Notes: generated by a model from the letters alone, not told the origin. A stretch of 64,000 nt of DNA from UBA8190 sp003453695 (GCA_036796975.1 DAIRBY010000012.1:5722-69721); one strand, 5' to 3'; positions 42,767-52,055 are shown, counted from the first letter of the stretch. A program made the numbers and translations.

Positions 42767-43636
42767 CTAGAAGTACCAGCCCGAGGGGATCCAGGGCCCG
42801 GGGACGTCCATGCCGTCCACGAACATTGCGCCGGTCACCTCGACCGTCACCCGGGCGGCATGCCCCACGGCGAAGGCCCAGTTCTGGGCGGCGGTGAGCC
42901 CGTAGACGGAGACCTCACCCTCGGCGCCCGCCAGGTACCGCCACAACAGCGTCGAGGCGGTCTCGGCGTCGGTGGCCCCGAGCATGACCAGGCGCCCAGG
43001 GTGCCAGAGCATCCAGCCCCGCCCTCTCCCGTCGTCGACGACGTCGAGGCGGTTGCCCGCCTGCAGGACCGATTCCACGTCCTCGGTGCGCGACCTCCCG
43101 ATCGACGCCTCTGTGGCCGCCACCAGGTCGAGGTCCGAGGCGTCTGCGGATCGGCCGCCCAGGCGGCGGGGGATGGCTCGCCGGTCAGGGGACCCGCTCA
43201 ACCCCGCCGAGGGGTGCATCTCGAGCCCGGCCATGGAGTAGAGCCGCATGGCCCGGGGATCCGATGAGGACTGGATCATGCGCATGGTGGCGCCCGATCC
43301 GTAGGCGGACGACGCCTCGAGGAGGATGCGGCCCACCCCCTGGCTCTGCGAGCGCGGGTCGGTGAACAGCATGGACAACCCCCAGAAGTCGCCCCGGCGG
43401 ATGGACTCGGCGACACCGATCACCATGCCGCTGCTCTCGGCCACCCAGGCACCGGGTGCGTCGCGCTCCACGAATCGCACGTGCCCTTGTCGGGTGAGCG
43501 CCACCTGATCGGGAGGGCGTGGACGGGGCGACTCCCCGCGCTTTCGGGCGGCCTCGGCGTTGGCCGCATCCACGACGGCCATGACGGCCTCGACGTCGGC
43601 GACGTCCATGGGACGCACCTTCCACGGCTCTACCAT
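42767..43636 (-). CDS. GNAT acetyltransferase, possibly tandem domain
   Basis: 289 residues from ATG 43636, preceded on its strand by CGAGGAGGCGACGC. The first half is a GNAT domain with the acetyl-CoA loop RSQSQGVGRILLE; the second half (about 150-289) has a GNAT-like pattern without a clear pyrophosphate loop, as in tandem GNATs such as mycothiol synthase MshD, though MshD itself is not claimed. Minus-strand gene facing ctaF. Confidence 0.8.
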   Translation of the reverse strand: MVEPWKVRPMDVADVEAVMAVVDAANAEAARKRGESPRPRPPDQVALTRQGHVRFVERDAPGAWVAESSGMVIGVAESIRRGDFWGLSMLFTDPRSQSQGVGRILLEASSAYGSGATMRMIQSSSDPRAMRLYSMAGLEMHPSAGLSGSPDRRAIPRRLGGRSADASDLDLVAATEASIGRSRTEDVESVLQAGNRLDVVDDGRGRGWMLWHPGRLVMLGATDAETASTLLWRYLAGAEGEVSVYGLTAAQNWAFAVGHAARVTVEVTGAMFVDGMDVPGPWIPSGWYF

Positions 43637-43868
43637 GCGTCGCCTCCTCGTCGACCGTGTCCGGGGCGCCTTCCCACCCGTTCTTGGGGCACCTGTCGGT
43701 CGTGGAGTCTTGCACCCGGGCCGAGCCGTCCTTGCCCCACGCCGCCCCTGGTGAGAGCGGTGAGGCGACATCACGGGTCGAGGCGGCAATGGCGGTGGAG
43801 CACGGCGCTTCGTGTCGCACGGTGGCGAGGGGGGTACCTACCCGGCGACCAACGGCGAGGAGGATCCA

Positions 43869-45281
43869 GTGCACGAGGTGGCGCTGTGCGCGCTCCCGGT
43901 CGACCGCTTCGACTCCACCGTCGGATGGCGCCAGGCGGAGGACTTCGCCGAGGCCGTGGCCTTCGCCCGATGGAGCTTGGAGGGCCGCGCCTTTTGGCAC
44001 GTGAACTCGACGGCCACCGGTGGCGGAGTGGCCGAGCTGCTGCAGTCGGTGCTCGGGTACCTGCGAGGCGGACAGATCGACGCTCGCTGGCTGTCGATCG
44101 ACGGTGACGAGGCCTTCTTCACGGTGACCAAGCGCCTCCATCACCTGCTCCACGGCGAGAACGGTGACGGCGGCGGCCTGGGTGGTGCCGAGCGCGCCGC
44201 CTACGAGGACACCCTCGCCCGAGAAGCCGCCCACCTGTGCGCGCTCGTGTCCCCGGACGACGTGGTGGTGCTCCACGATGTGCAGACCCTCGGCCTCGCC
44301 CCGGCCGTGCGGGATGCGGGCGCCCGGGTGGTGTGGGGCTGCCACGTGGGGTCCGACGTCCCCAACCCCGAGACCCGTGCCGCCTGGCAGTTCCTGCATC
44401 CCTATGTCACGGCCACCATGCGTCAGGTGTTCTCCCGCGCTTGCTACGCCTGGGAGGGGCTGGACGCCAAGGACGTCGCCGTCATCCCGCCCTGCATCGA
44501 CGTCTTCTCGCCGAAGAACCAGGACCTTCCCCCGGCCACGGTGCGGGCCATCCTGGCCCGGTCGGGCGTCGTCCCCGACGACGACGTCAGCGCCGCCGCC
44601 TTCACGCGCCGGGACGGGACGCCTGGTGCCGTCGAGCGGGGCGCTGTCATGGTCGAGGACCGGCCCGTCCCCGCCGACGCGCCCGTGGTGACGCAGATCT
44701 CCCGGTGGGACCCGCTCAAGGACCACGCCCGGGTCATGGAGGGGTTCGCCTCCGGGCTCTCCGACGACGGTGACGCCGAGCTCATCCTGGCCGGACCCGC
44801 TCCCGACGGCGTCGCCGACGACCCCGAGCAATCGGGTGTGCTCGAAGACCTCGTCGAGGCCTGGCGGTCGCTGCCAGCGACGTCGAGGCGCCGGGTCCAC
44901 ATCGCCTGCCTGCCCCTGGCCGACGTGGAGGAGAACGCCGCCGTCGTGAACGCCCTGCAACGACGTGCCGACGTCGTCGTGCAGAAGAGCCTGGCCGAAG
45001 GCTTCGGCCTCACGGTGGCCGAAGCGATGTGGAAGCGCCGGGCCGTGGTCGGCAGCAGGGTGGGCGGGATCCAGGACCAGATCGACGACGGGGTGTCGGG
45101 CCGCATCGTCGACGACCCCACCGACACCGCCGCCCTGGCCACGGCCGTCAAGGAGCTGCTCGCCGATCCGGAGGCCCGAGCGCGCCTGGGTGCGGCCGCC
45201 CACCAGCGCGTGGCGCAGGACTACCTGGCCCCGCGCTTTCTCACCCAGTACCTGGACCTGGCCACAGCGCTGCACGCCTAG
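43869..45281 (+). CDS. GT4 glycosyltransferase, trehalose synthase TreT-like
   Basis: 470 residues from GTG 43869, chosen for the strong GAGGAGG five bases ahead; a GTG 19 codons upstream has none. WHVNSTATGGGVAELL matches the N-terminal UDP/ADP-glucose site of TreT, and the C-terminal domain has QISRWDPLKDH and KSLAEGFGLTVAEAMWKRRAVVGS, the E-x7-E motif of GT4 enzymes. TreT joins NDP-glucose and glucose to trehalose, so a role in trehalose or glucoside synthesis is likely. It lies between two respiratory gene sets, with no obvious link. Confidence 0.85.
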   Translation: MHEVALCALPVDRFDSTVGWRQAEDFAEAVAFARWSLEGRAFWHVNSTATGGGVAELLQSVLGYLRGGQIDARWLSIDGDEAFFTVTKRLHHLLHGENGDGGGLGGAERAAYEDTLAREAAHLCALVSPDDVVVLHDVQTLGLAPAVRDAGARVVWGCHVGSDVPNPETRAAWQFLHPYVTATMRQVFSRACYAWEGLDAKDVAVIPPCIDVFSPKNQDLPPATVRAILARSGVVPDDDVSAAAFTRRDGTPGAVERGAVMVEDRPVPADAPVVTQISRWDPLKDHARVMEGFASGLSDDGDAELILAGPAPDGVADDPEQSGVLEDLVEAWRSLPATSRRRVHIACLPLADVEENAAVVNALQRRADVVVQKSLAEGFGLTVAEAMWKRRAVVGSRVGGIQDQIDDGVSGRIVDDPTDTAALATAVKELLADPEARARLGAAAHQRVAQDYLAPRFLTQYLDLATALHA

Positions 45282-45416
45282 CGGCGCACCCCGGGCGGCG
45301 CCACAGCGCCCGCTGCTCCTCGGCCAGGTCCTTGCCGAATGAGCGGAACATGAGCTGGGCCAGGCGAACCACTTCGGGGCCGTCGGCCCCGGCAGCCGGG
45401 CGGGCGGGAGCTGCGC

Positions 45417-46991
45417 TCAGACGCGGCGGGGGATGCGACGGATCCCCGAGGCGTCGCCCACGCCCACCGCCTCGGGGCGGCCGCTCACCTCGATGAAGGC
45501 GGGCACCGGCGCCGGCTCGAGCTCGTGGTACCCGTCGCCGGGCCGGTCGGCGCTCTTCTCCGCTTCGTACTCGCCCTCGGCGGAGCGGACCACGACATTG
45601 GCGCGCTTGCGGCGCCCGGCGCCCTGGGTGCCGGCGATGTCGAGGCACAGCCGCCAGGTCACGAAGAAGGTGATGATGGGCACGACGAGCACGGCGAAGC
45701 GGAAGAACCACAGGACGCTGTTGAGCGAGATCTGGAAGAAGTTGGCCAGCACGTCGGTGGAGCTGGCCGAGAACAGCGTGAAGTAGAAGGCCAGCGCCCC
45801 CGCCCCGAGGGCGGTGCGAAGGGGACGGTCCCGGGGACGGTCGAGCAACTGGTGCTCGGCTCGGTCGCCGGTCAGCCAGGCCTCGATGAAGGGCCAGAGC
45901 CAGAAGATGGTGAAGGTGATCCCGGGGAAGATGATGGTGGGCAGAAACACCTCGAAGGGAATGGTGTGGCCGAAGCCCACGAACTCCCAGCTGGGGAAGA
46001 TGCGCAGCGCCCCGTCCAACCAGCCCATGTACCAGTCGGGCTGCACGGCGTAACTGATCTGGTAGGGCTGGTAGGGGCCGAACTGCCAGATGGGGTTGAT
46101 CTGGGCCAACCCCCCGAGCGCCCACAGCACCCCGCCGATCATGAACAGAAAGCCCGTCGTCTTGGCGAGGAAGCCCGGATAGAAGGGGGTCCCCACCACA
46201 TTGCGCTCGCTGCGGCCCTTGCCCGGGAACTGGGTGTGCTTCTGCCGGACGAGCAGGTAGAGGTGGGCGCCGATCAGCCCGATGATGACGAGGGGCAGCA
46301 CCAGCACGTGGAGGATGAAGAACCTCGGGATGATGCTGCCGTCCCCCGGCCAGTTGCCGCCGAAGACGAAGAAGGCCAGGTAGGTGCCCACGAGCGGCAT
46401 GGACAGGACGAACGAGAAGGCCAGGCGGATGCCGGTGCCCGACACCAGGTCGTCGGGCAGTGAGTACCCGATGAACCCGTTGATGATGGCCAGCATGAGC
46501 AGGGTGACACCGACGATCCAGTTGAGCTCCCGGGGCTTGCGGAAGGCGCCCGTGAAGAAGATGCGGCACATGTGCACGGCGATGGAGCCCACGAAGACAT
46601 CGGCGGCCCAGTGGTGCATCTGGCGGATCACCAGCCCACTGCGCACGCCGAAGGAGATGTCGACGGTCGAGGCGTAGGCGGCGGACACCCGAAGTCCCCG
46701 CAGCGGCGCGTAGGCGCCGTGGTAGATCACCTCGGCCGTGGACGGGTTGTAGAAGAGCGACAGGAAGATGCCGGTGAGAACGAGGATGACGAAGGAGTAG
46801 AGGGCGATCTCCCCGAGCAGGAACGACCAGTGGTCGGGGAAGATCTTGTCCAGGAAGACGCGTCCGTTCTTGGCGATCCCCAGCCGGACGTCGAGCCATC
46901 GCACGGTGGCGTCGACCGGGTCGATGCGGCGTTTGCCGTCGCCGCTCGGTTTGCCGGTCGGGATCCCGGTTGTGGGGGTGGTCGAACTCAC
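45417..46991 (-). CDS. qcrB: Cytochrome b subunit of the bc1 complex
   Basis: 524 residues. Heme b ligands occur as His pairs in MHHWAADVFVGSIAVHM and LHVLVLPLVIIGLIGAHLYL, and the quinol-site motif appears as PDWY, a normal actinobacterial variant of PEWY. Eight or more membrane helices; the long hydrophilic C-terminal tail (last about 80 residues) is also typical of actinobacterial QcrB. GTG start overlaps the qcrA stop (GTGA). Last gene of the ctaE-qcrC-qcrA-qcrB operon. The 135 bases between its end and the opposing GT4 gene hold no convincing gene. Confidence 0.95.
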   Translation of the reverse strand: MSSTTPTTGIPTGKPSGDGKRRIDPVDATVRWLDVRLGIAKNGRVFLDKIFPDHWSFLLGEIALYSFVILVLTGIFLSLFYNPSTAEVIYHGAYAPLRGLRVSAAYASTVDISFGVRSGLVIRQMHHWAADVFVGSIAVHMCRIFFTGAFRKPRELNWIVGVTLLMLAIINGFIGYSLPDDLVSGTGIRLAFSFVLSMPLVGTYLAFFVFGGNWPGDGSIIPRFFILHVLVLPLVIIGLIGAHLYLLVRQKHTQFPGKGRSERNVVGTPFYPGFLAKTTGFLFMIGGVLWALGGLAQINPIWQFGPYQPYQISYAVQPDWYMGWLDGALRIFPSWEFVGFGHTIPFEVFLPTIIFPGITFTIFWLWPFIEAWLTGDRAEHQLLDRPRDRPLRTALGAGALAFYFTLFSASSTDVLANFFQISLNSVLWFFRFAVLVVPIITFFVTWRLCLDIAGTQGAGRRKRANVVVRSAEGEYEAEKSADRPGDGYHELEPAPVPAFIEVSGRPEAVGVGDASGIRRIPRRV

Positions 46992-47690
46992 GAACGCTCC
47001 CAGAAGCCCGGTCCGACGGGCTGGTCGTAGGGTGCCTGGGCTCGAAGGTACCCCAGGGAGTCGACATACAGCGGCAACTGCGGCAACGGCCGTGGAGCCG
47101 GCCCGAACACCTGCGTCCCACCGTTCAAGACGTCGAACAGCGACTGGTGACAGGGGCACAGCAATTGCTGGGTCTGCTCCATGTACAGCCCCACCGGGCA
47201 CCCGGCGTGGGTGCACAGCTTGGAGTAGGCGAGATATCCCTGTGGCCCCCAGCTCTCGCGTCCCGGCCGGGTGACGACGTCGTCGAAGGACGCCCGCACG
47301 AGCATGGTCTGGTTCTGAGACGTTCCCACGAAGTGTTCGGGCCACACCGTGAGTGCACCACCGACCTCGAGGTCGTTGACCGTGATGCGCCGCCCGTTCA
47401 GGTCGACGAGGTGGGCTCCCCGTTTCCAGTTCGTCACGAAGAGCGTCTTCTTGGGCTGCGGTCCGAGGGAGCGCAACAGCGGGAAGGCCAGCACGACGCC
47501 CATGGCCGCCCCTCCCAGCCCGAGCAGGCCGCCCAGGACCCCGCGTCGATGGAACACGGCCTTGCCCCGCTCGGCCACGGCGTTCGAGACCGCCTCCACC
47601 TCGGCATCGGTGCCCTCGATGCTGTGGCGGTCCTCGACGAAGGGGCCCTTGGGCATGAGGTACTTGCCCCACGCCGCCATCCCGAAGCCG
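46988..47690 (-). CDS. qcrA: Rieske iron-sulphur subunit, C-terminal part (interrupted)
   Basis: The 3' part of qcrA, from the scaffold gap to the stop. It encodes the end of membrane helix 2 (GFGMAAWGKYLMP), KGPFVEDRH, helix 3 (GVLGGLLGLGGAAMGVVLAF) and the complete Rieske domain with the 2Fe-2S motifs CTHAGCPVG and CPCHQSLFD, ending GPGFWERS. In the assembled sequence a reading frame continues past the Ns to an ATG at 47749, but that beginning (MGNQQLGNPLVRAAVR) is foreign to the Rieske family. Joining to 48064-47830 restores one 309-residue protein. Confidence 0.9.
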
Positions 47691-47837
47691 NNNNNNNNNN
47701 TACGAACCGCAGCGCGCACCAAGGGATTACCCAGTTGTTGGTTGCCCATGAAGACTATCTCCCGAATATATTTTGAAGAGTCAGAAACCTAGGCGCCTGA
47801 TGAATGCGCCACGGTGAGCTCGAGGGTGTCGAAGCCG
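47683..47837. repeat. 8-bp direct repeat bracketing the qcrA interruption
   Basis: CGAAGCCG at 47683-47690, directly against the N run, and again at 47830-47837. Removing one copy plus everything between restores qcrA in frame, as expected of a target-site duplication or of a wrong contig join at a short overlap. Confidence 0.7.
47691..47829. mobile_element. Foreign segment in qcrA: insertion-element end or misassembly
   Basis: Ten Ns (47691-47700) and 129 bases that do not belong to qcrA. They are about 53% G+C by hand count, and only about 35% over 47751-47790, against roughly 70% around. On the minus strand the segment starts ACACCCTCGAGCTC at the repeat and contains a possible start ATG (47749) for MGNQQLGNPLVRAAVR, which runs into the gap and might be the beginning of a transposase. 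No family or inverted repeat can be named because the other end is not assembled. Confidence 0.35.
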
Positions 47838-48064
47838 AACCCGAACAGCCCCACCCCGAGGGTGATGCCCTCCACCTGGGTCTGGCCGCCCACCCAGTAC
47901 GTGATGCCGTAGGCGACGAAGCCGAGGACCCCCGCCAACAGGCACACGCCGATGGCGGCTTCGGCCCGGCCCGGGTGCGTGGCGTAGGGGCGCAGGTGGG
48001 GGTCGTCGAAGGCGGCCACCGGGCTGTGGGGGCGGCCGTCACCCTCGGTCGTGACGCCGCTCAT
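47789..48064 (-). CDS. qcrA: Rieske iron-sulphur subunit, N-terminal part (interrupted)
   Basis: 91 residues as assembled. Residues 1-78 are the N-terminus of actinobacterial QcrA: hydrophilic start, membrane helix 1 (AAIGVCLLAGVLGFVAYGITYWVG) and the first half of helix 2 (ITLGVGLFGFGF). From 47829 on the frame reads DTLELTVAHSSGA and stops, which is not Rieske sequence. The ATG overlaps the qcrC stop (ATGA). This is one of two pieces of a single gene, not a separate small membrane protein. Confidence 0.8.
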   Translation of the reverse strand: MSGVTTEGDGRPHSPVAAFDDPHLRPYATHPGRAEAAIGVCLLAGVLGFVAYGITYWVGGQTQVEGITLGVGLFGFGFDTLELTVAHSSGA

Positions 48065-48924
48065 GCCCGCTCCCCCAGCCAGAAGGCGATGAGCATGATG
48101 CCGCCGACGCCGATGAGGAGCGCCACGAAGCCCTCGGCCACCGGCCCGATGCCGCCCAGGCCCAGGCCGCCCCGGTTGTCGGGGTGCTGGATGGGCCCGG
48201 TGACGTAGGCCACGATGTCGGCCACCTGGCGGTCGGAGAGCGTGCCCGTACCGAAGCGGGGCATGTTGCCCGGCCCGGTGCGCACCGCCTCGGCCACCTG
48301 GGTCTTCGACGCCTTGTGCATCGACGGGGCGAAGTACCCGTCCGCCAGTGCGTCACCGGCGCCGGTGACGGTGTGGCAGCCGGCGCAGTTCAAGACGAAC
48401 AGGACGTTGCCCGTCGCCAGGTTGGCGCCGGCCGTGTCCACGTTGGGGATCTCGGGTGCCGTCGTCGAGCGAGGCGCCAGGGAGGCCACGAAGGCGGCGA
48501 TGGACAACGTCTGCTGACGGTCGAAACGCGGCGGCTTGCGCACCGGCTGGATGGAGGAGTCGGCGAGGGGCATGCGCCCCGTCGACACCCAGAAGTCCAC
48601 GGTGGCCGCTCCCACCCCCACCAGGTTGGGGGCGCGGTCGGTGCCGTAGGCGTCGGTGCCGTGACAGCTCGAGCAGTTGGCCTCGAACAGCTGCTGGCCG
48701 GCGGTGACGTCGCTCGACGGAGGCAGGCTGTAGGTGATGGGGTCGCTCACCCGGGCGGCGCGGGGGTCGGCGGCCCGGGCGGCGCTGTGGTGCGGCGAAG
48801 CGCCGGCAAAGGCACCCGAGGTGAGGAGGCCCACGAGCGCCACCGACGCCACCACCAACCCGGGCAGCGCCATGGCACGCAGCCGCGGGCCGACCGTCGT
48901 GCGCGTGTGGGGCAGGACCCTCAT
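48061..48924 (-). CDS. qcrC: Diheme cytochrome c subunit of the bc1 complex
   Basis: 287 residues: N-terminal membrane segment (ALPGLVVASVALVGLLTSGAF), two cytochrome c domains with CSSCH (about 84-88) and CAGCH (about 181-185), and a C-terminal membrane helix FVALLIGVGGIMLIAFWLG. Two hemes replace a separate cytochrome c and hand electrons directly to CtaC, the hallmark of actinobacterial supercomplexes. ATG overlaps the ctaE stop (ATGA). Confidence 0.95.
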   Translation of the reverse strand: MRVLPHTRTTVGPRLRAMALPGLVVASVALVGLLTSGAFAGASPHHSAARAADPRAARVSDPITYSLPPSSDVTAGQQLFEANCSSCHGTDAYGTDRAPNLVGVGAATVDFWVSTGRMPLADSSIQPVRKPPRFDRQQTLSIAAFVASLAPRSTTAPEIPNVDTAGANLATGNVLFVLNCAGCHTVTGAGDALADGYFAPSMHKASKTQVAEAVRTGPGNMPRFGTGTLSDRQVADIVAYVTGPIQHPDNRGGLGLGGIGPVAEGFVALLIGVGGIMLIAFWLGERA

Positions 48925-49535
48925 CCGGACTTGAGGAGGAACAGGCAGCTGAAGATGCCCACCCACATGAAGTCCACGAAGTGCCAGTAGTAGCCCACCG
49001 CCTGGTAGACGTTCGTCTCCCCGGGGTCACCGGCCGGGCCGCGCAGCCGGCCCAGCAAGAAGATCATGGCGATGAGCCCGAGGGTCACGTGCAGCCCGTG
49101 GATGCCGGTCATGACGAAGAACAGCGACCAGTAGGCGTTGAGGCCCGGACCGTGGTGCGAACTGGCGAAGTCGTGCCACTCGTAGAGGGTGTTGGCGACG
49201 AAGCCCGCTCCCAGGATGAAGCTCGTGTAGATCCAGGCCTTGGCCTTGCGTCGTTCGCCGCGCTCCTGCGCCCACACCCCGAGCTGGAACGTCGGGCTCG
49301 ACACCAGGAGGATCACGCTGAAGATGCCGGCTTGGACGTAGTCGAGCTTCTGGCCCTGGAGCAGCGGCCAGGTGGCGGCGTGGGCACGGATGGTGAAGTA
49401 GGCGGCGAAGAGGCCGCTGAAGAACATGAGCTCGGAACCGAGCCAGATCATCACGCCCACCGCCAGCAGCGGTGGACGCTCGGGGACGTGGCGGCGGCCG
49501 GGCGCGGGTTGCTCGACCGTGAGGGCCTGCGTCAC
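48921..49535 (-). CDS. ctaE: Cytochrome c oxidase subunit III
   Basis: 204 residues from GTG 49535, preceded by AGGAAAGACGCC; an ATG 14 codons upstream lacks such a site. Five membrane helices, with MIWLGSELMFFSGLFAAYF, GIHGLHVTLGLIAM and YYWHFVDFMWVGIFSCLFL typical of CtaE. First gene of ctaE-qcrC-qcrA-qcrB, all joined by four-base overlaps, so the oxidase and bc1 subunits are made together. Confidence 0.95.
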   Translation of the reverse strand: MTQALTVEQPAPGRRHVPERPPLLAVGVMIWLGSELMFFSGLFAAYFTIRAHAATWPLLQGQKLDYVQAGIFSVILLVSSPTFQLGVWAQERGERRKAKAWIYTSFILGAGFVANTLYEWHDFASSHHGPGLNAYWSLFFVMTGIHGLHVTLGLIAMIFLLGRLRGPAGDPGETNVYQAVGYYWHFVDFMWVGIFSCLFLLKSG

Positions 49536-49637
49536 GGCGTCTTTCCTAGCGGACGTGAGGCGGTCCGCGCCAAACACCTGCGCACCATCCGGGGCCAGCC
49601 GAAAACCCCGTGACCAGGGCCGGTCTGTCCTGGGACG

Positions 49638-51893
49638 TCAGCCGCGCAGCGCGTCCGGCAGCGGTCGCTCGTGCACCACGGCCAAGCGCCGGGTGGGCCG
49701 GGTGACGGCCACGTACAGGGCGCGCAGGCCCTGGGGCGACTCCTCCACCAGCGCCGCCGGCTCGACGACGACCACGGCGTCGAACTCGAGGCCGTTGGCC
49801 AGATCCATGGGCAGGAGGCTCAGCGGCGCCCCGAGGCCTTCGAGGCGGGGGTCCGCCGCCGGGGCGCCGGCGCGGTCGAGGGCGACCGACAGCTCGGCCA
49901 CGAGCGACCCGGGAGCGAGCACGGCCACGGTTCCCGGGGACAGCTCGCCGACGAAGTCGCTGGCCACAGCGGCCACGGCGGCACCCAGGCCTGCGCCGTC
50001 CACGGCGACGAAGCGGGGGCCCACCCCGGTGCGCCGCACGGCGGTGGGGGGCGACATCCCCGGCAGCGCCCGGTGCAGGATGCGCCCGGCCACCTCGACC
50101 ACCTCGGCAGGGGTGCGGTAGCTGACGGTGAGCTCGACCATGCGCGCCGGACGTTGCGCGGGCAGGTGCGTCGTCACCTCGTCCCAACGGCGCGGCGCCC
50201 AGGGGCCGGTGGCCTGCGCCACGTCACCCACCACCGTGATCGAGCCCGACAGGGACCTGCGGGACACCATGCGCAGCTGCATGGGCGACAGGTCCTGGGC
50301 CTCGTCCACCACGATGTGGCCGTAGGTGCGGGGCTCCTCTCCTTCTTGGGCTCCCGGCCGCGGGGTTCGGCGCGGTCCGAGCAGCACCCGTGCCTCGTCG
50401 ATCAGGGCCATGTCGGCGGCGGTGAAGGGGATGTCGGCCAGCGAGGTGCGCCGGGGCCGCGCCAGCATGGCCTGCTCGCGTCGGTCGAGCACGCCCTTGG
50501 CGGCGAGCGCCAGCAGGGGCGGCGAGCCGAACAGGTCGTGGACGAGCTCCTCGGCGCTCAGGCGGGGCCACATGCGGTCGAGGGCTTCTGAGAGCTCCGG
50601 CCGTCGCCGCAGCTGCGCCGAGAATTCGGGCAGGTCGAAGGGGCTGTGGTCCTCGGTCGACACCGGCGGCACGTCGGCGACGACGCGTCCGTGGCCGTTG
50701 GACTGCTCGGCCGAGGGCCCGACGCCGTGCACCCCGAGGGTGCGCAGGTGCTCGTCGGCCAGGCGCCGCACCACCAGCTGCTCGACGAACCGGCGGCGGG
50801 CGTTGTGGGTGCCGGGCCGGCGCCGCGCCGCCGCCACCACCGACTCCGAGATTTCCGGGGTGAGGCGCAGCACCCCGGGCCCATAGGGGATCTCCGCCGT
50901 GCGTCGCAGCGGACGCTGACGGCTGCGCACGGCACGGGTCACCACTGTCGACATGCGGGCGTCGCCCTTGAGGCGGGCCAGGGCGGCGGGCTCCTCGGCG
51001 CGGGGGGCGATCCCGTGCACGAGGCCGGTGATGGTCGACAGGGTGACACCGCTCTCCCCCAGCGACGGCAGCACCTGCTCGATGTAGCGCAGGAACAGCG
51101 GGTTGGGCCCGATGACGAGCACGCCCTGGCGCTCGAGAGGAAACCGATGGGTGTAGAGCAGGTAGGCGGCCCGGTGCAGCGCCACCGCCGTCTTGCCGGT
51201 ACCGGGCCCGCCCTGGACCACGAGGACACCCGGCAGCGGCGATCGGATGATCTCGTCCTGCTCGCGCTGGATGGTGGCGACGATGTCGCGCATGTGGCCG
51301 GTGCGGGCTCCCTCCACCGCCGACAACAGCGCCCCGGGGCCTCCGACCTCGATCTCGTCGCTGATGGCCGGACCCTGGCCGTTGCCGGCCGGCCCGGGCG
51401 CCACCTGGAACCCGGCGGGCACGGCACCGTCCACCGACCCGCCCAGGCCGAAGCGCTCGTCCTCGAGGCCCACGATCTGGCGTCCCTGAGCGGCCAGGTG
51501 TCGGCGCAGGACGAGGCCCATGGGGTCACGGCCCGTGGCCCGGTAGAAGGGCTCGGCCACAGGAGCCCGCCAGTCCACCACGAGCGGCTCCAGGTCGGCG
51601 CCGGAGACGCCCAGGCGGCCGATGTGAAAGCTCTCGGTGGCGCCTTCGTCGTCGAGCCGGTCGATGCGCCCGAAGCACAGGGCCTGGTCGCCGATGTCGA
51701 GCTGGTCGAGCCGGGCCAGGCTGGTGCGGACGATGACGTCGCGCTCCTCCCGGAACTGGTGGGTGCCACCGAGACCCTGGTCGAGCACGGAGCGCAGTCG
51801 CTCCTCGGTGTCGGAGCGGAGCTGGTCGAGCCGCTCGTAGGCCCGGTCCACATGCGCCTGCTCCGCTGCGAGCTCACCAGACTGGTCGCCCAC
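49638..51893 (-). CDS. helD: HelD-like UvrD/Rep-family ATPase
   Basis: 751 residues from GTG 51893, preceded by GGAGAGGGAGCGGCC. The N-terminal about 60 residues form a coiled-coil arm (EQAHVDRAYERLDQLRSDTE), the Walker A is QGGPGTGKTAVALHR near 227, Walker B DEAQDLSPMQ near 529, and the C-terminal SF1 motif YVAVTRPTRRL. The long arm and split motor favour HelD, the RNA-polymerase recycling factor, over repair helicases; some actinobacterial members (HelR) give rifampicin tolerance. Divergent from hemE. Confidence 0.85.
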   Translation of the reverse strand: MGDQSGELAAEQAHVDRAYERLDQLRSDTEERLRSVLDQGLGGTHQFREERDVIVRTSLARLDQLDIGDQALCFGRIDRLDDEGATESFHIGRLGVSGADLEPLVVDWRAPVAEPFYRATGRDPMGLVLRRHLAAQGRQIVGLEDERFGLGGSVDGAVPAGFQVAPGPAGNGQGPAISDEIEVGGPGALLSAVEGARTGHMRDIVATIQREQDEIIRSPLPGVLVVQGGPGTGKTAVALHRAAYLLYTHRFPLERQGVLVIGPNPLFLRYIEQVLPSLGESGVTLSTITGLVHGIAPRAEEPAALARLKGDARMSTVVTRAVRSRQRPLRRTAEIPYGPGVLRLTPEISESVVAAARRRPGTHNARRRFVEQLVVRRLADEHLRTLGVHGVGPSAEQSNGHGRVVADVPPVSTEDHSPFDLPEFSAQLRRRPELSEALDRMWPRLSAEELVHDLFGSPPLLALAAKGVLDRREQAMLARPRRTSLADIPFTAADMALIDEARVLLGPRRTPRPGAQEGEEPRTYGHIVVDEAQDLSPMQLRMVSRRSLSGSITVVGDVAQATGPWAPRRWDEVTTHLPAQRPARMVELTVSYRTPAEVVEVAGRILHRALPGMSPPTAVRRTGVGPRFVAVDGAGLGAAVAAVASDFVGELSPGTVAVLAPGSLVAELSVALDRAGAPAADPRLEGLGAPLSLLPMDLANGLEFDAVVVVEPAALVEESPQGLRALYVAVTRPTRRLAVVHERPLPDALRG

Positions 51894-52043
51894 GGCCGCT
51901 CCCTCTCCGCCACCAGCCGCTGGCGGCGAACCACTGAGCCTACCGTGCCGCCCCGCTCGCTCCCGGAGGCGAGGAGGCCCGATCGACGCTGCAGCGTCGG
52001 TGTCCGAGCACACCGGCGGAGCGGGGAACGAAGGGAGCGGCGC

Positions 52044-52049
52044 TAGCGT
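52044..52049 (+). promoter_or_regulatory. -10 element TAGCGT for hemE
   Basis: TAGCGT six bases before the GTG at 52056, leaderless-type, in the 162-base gap between helD and hemE, which holds nothing else recognisable. Confidence 0.45.
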
Positions 52050-52055
52050 CTCGGG

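Noticed and set aside
45241..45416. Possible short minus-strand gene with MFRSFGKDLAEEQRALWRR
   Set aside because: The stretch after qcrB looks peptide-like but has no ribosome-binding site and runs into the opposing glycosyltransferase gene; more likely non-coding tail.
46030..46050. Mutated quinol-site motif (PDWY for PEWY) in QcrB
   Set aside because: Asp at this position is normal in actinobacterial QcrB proteins.
47701..47749. A genuine N-terminus of the Rieske protein starting MGNQQLGNPLVRAAVR
   Set aside because: The real N-terminal helices are encoded at 47830-48064 and join in frame to the C-terminal part when the foreign segment is removed.
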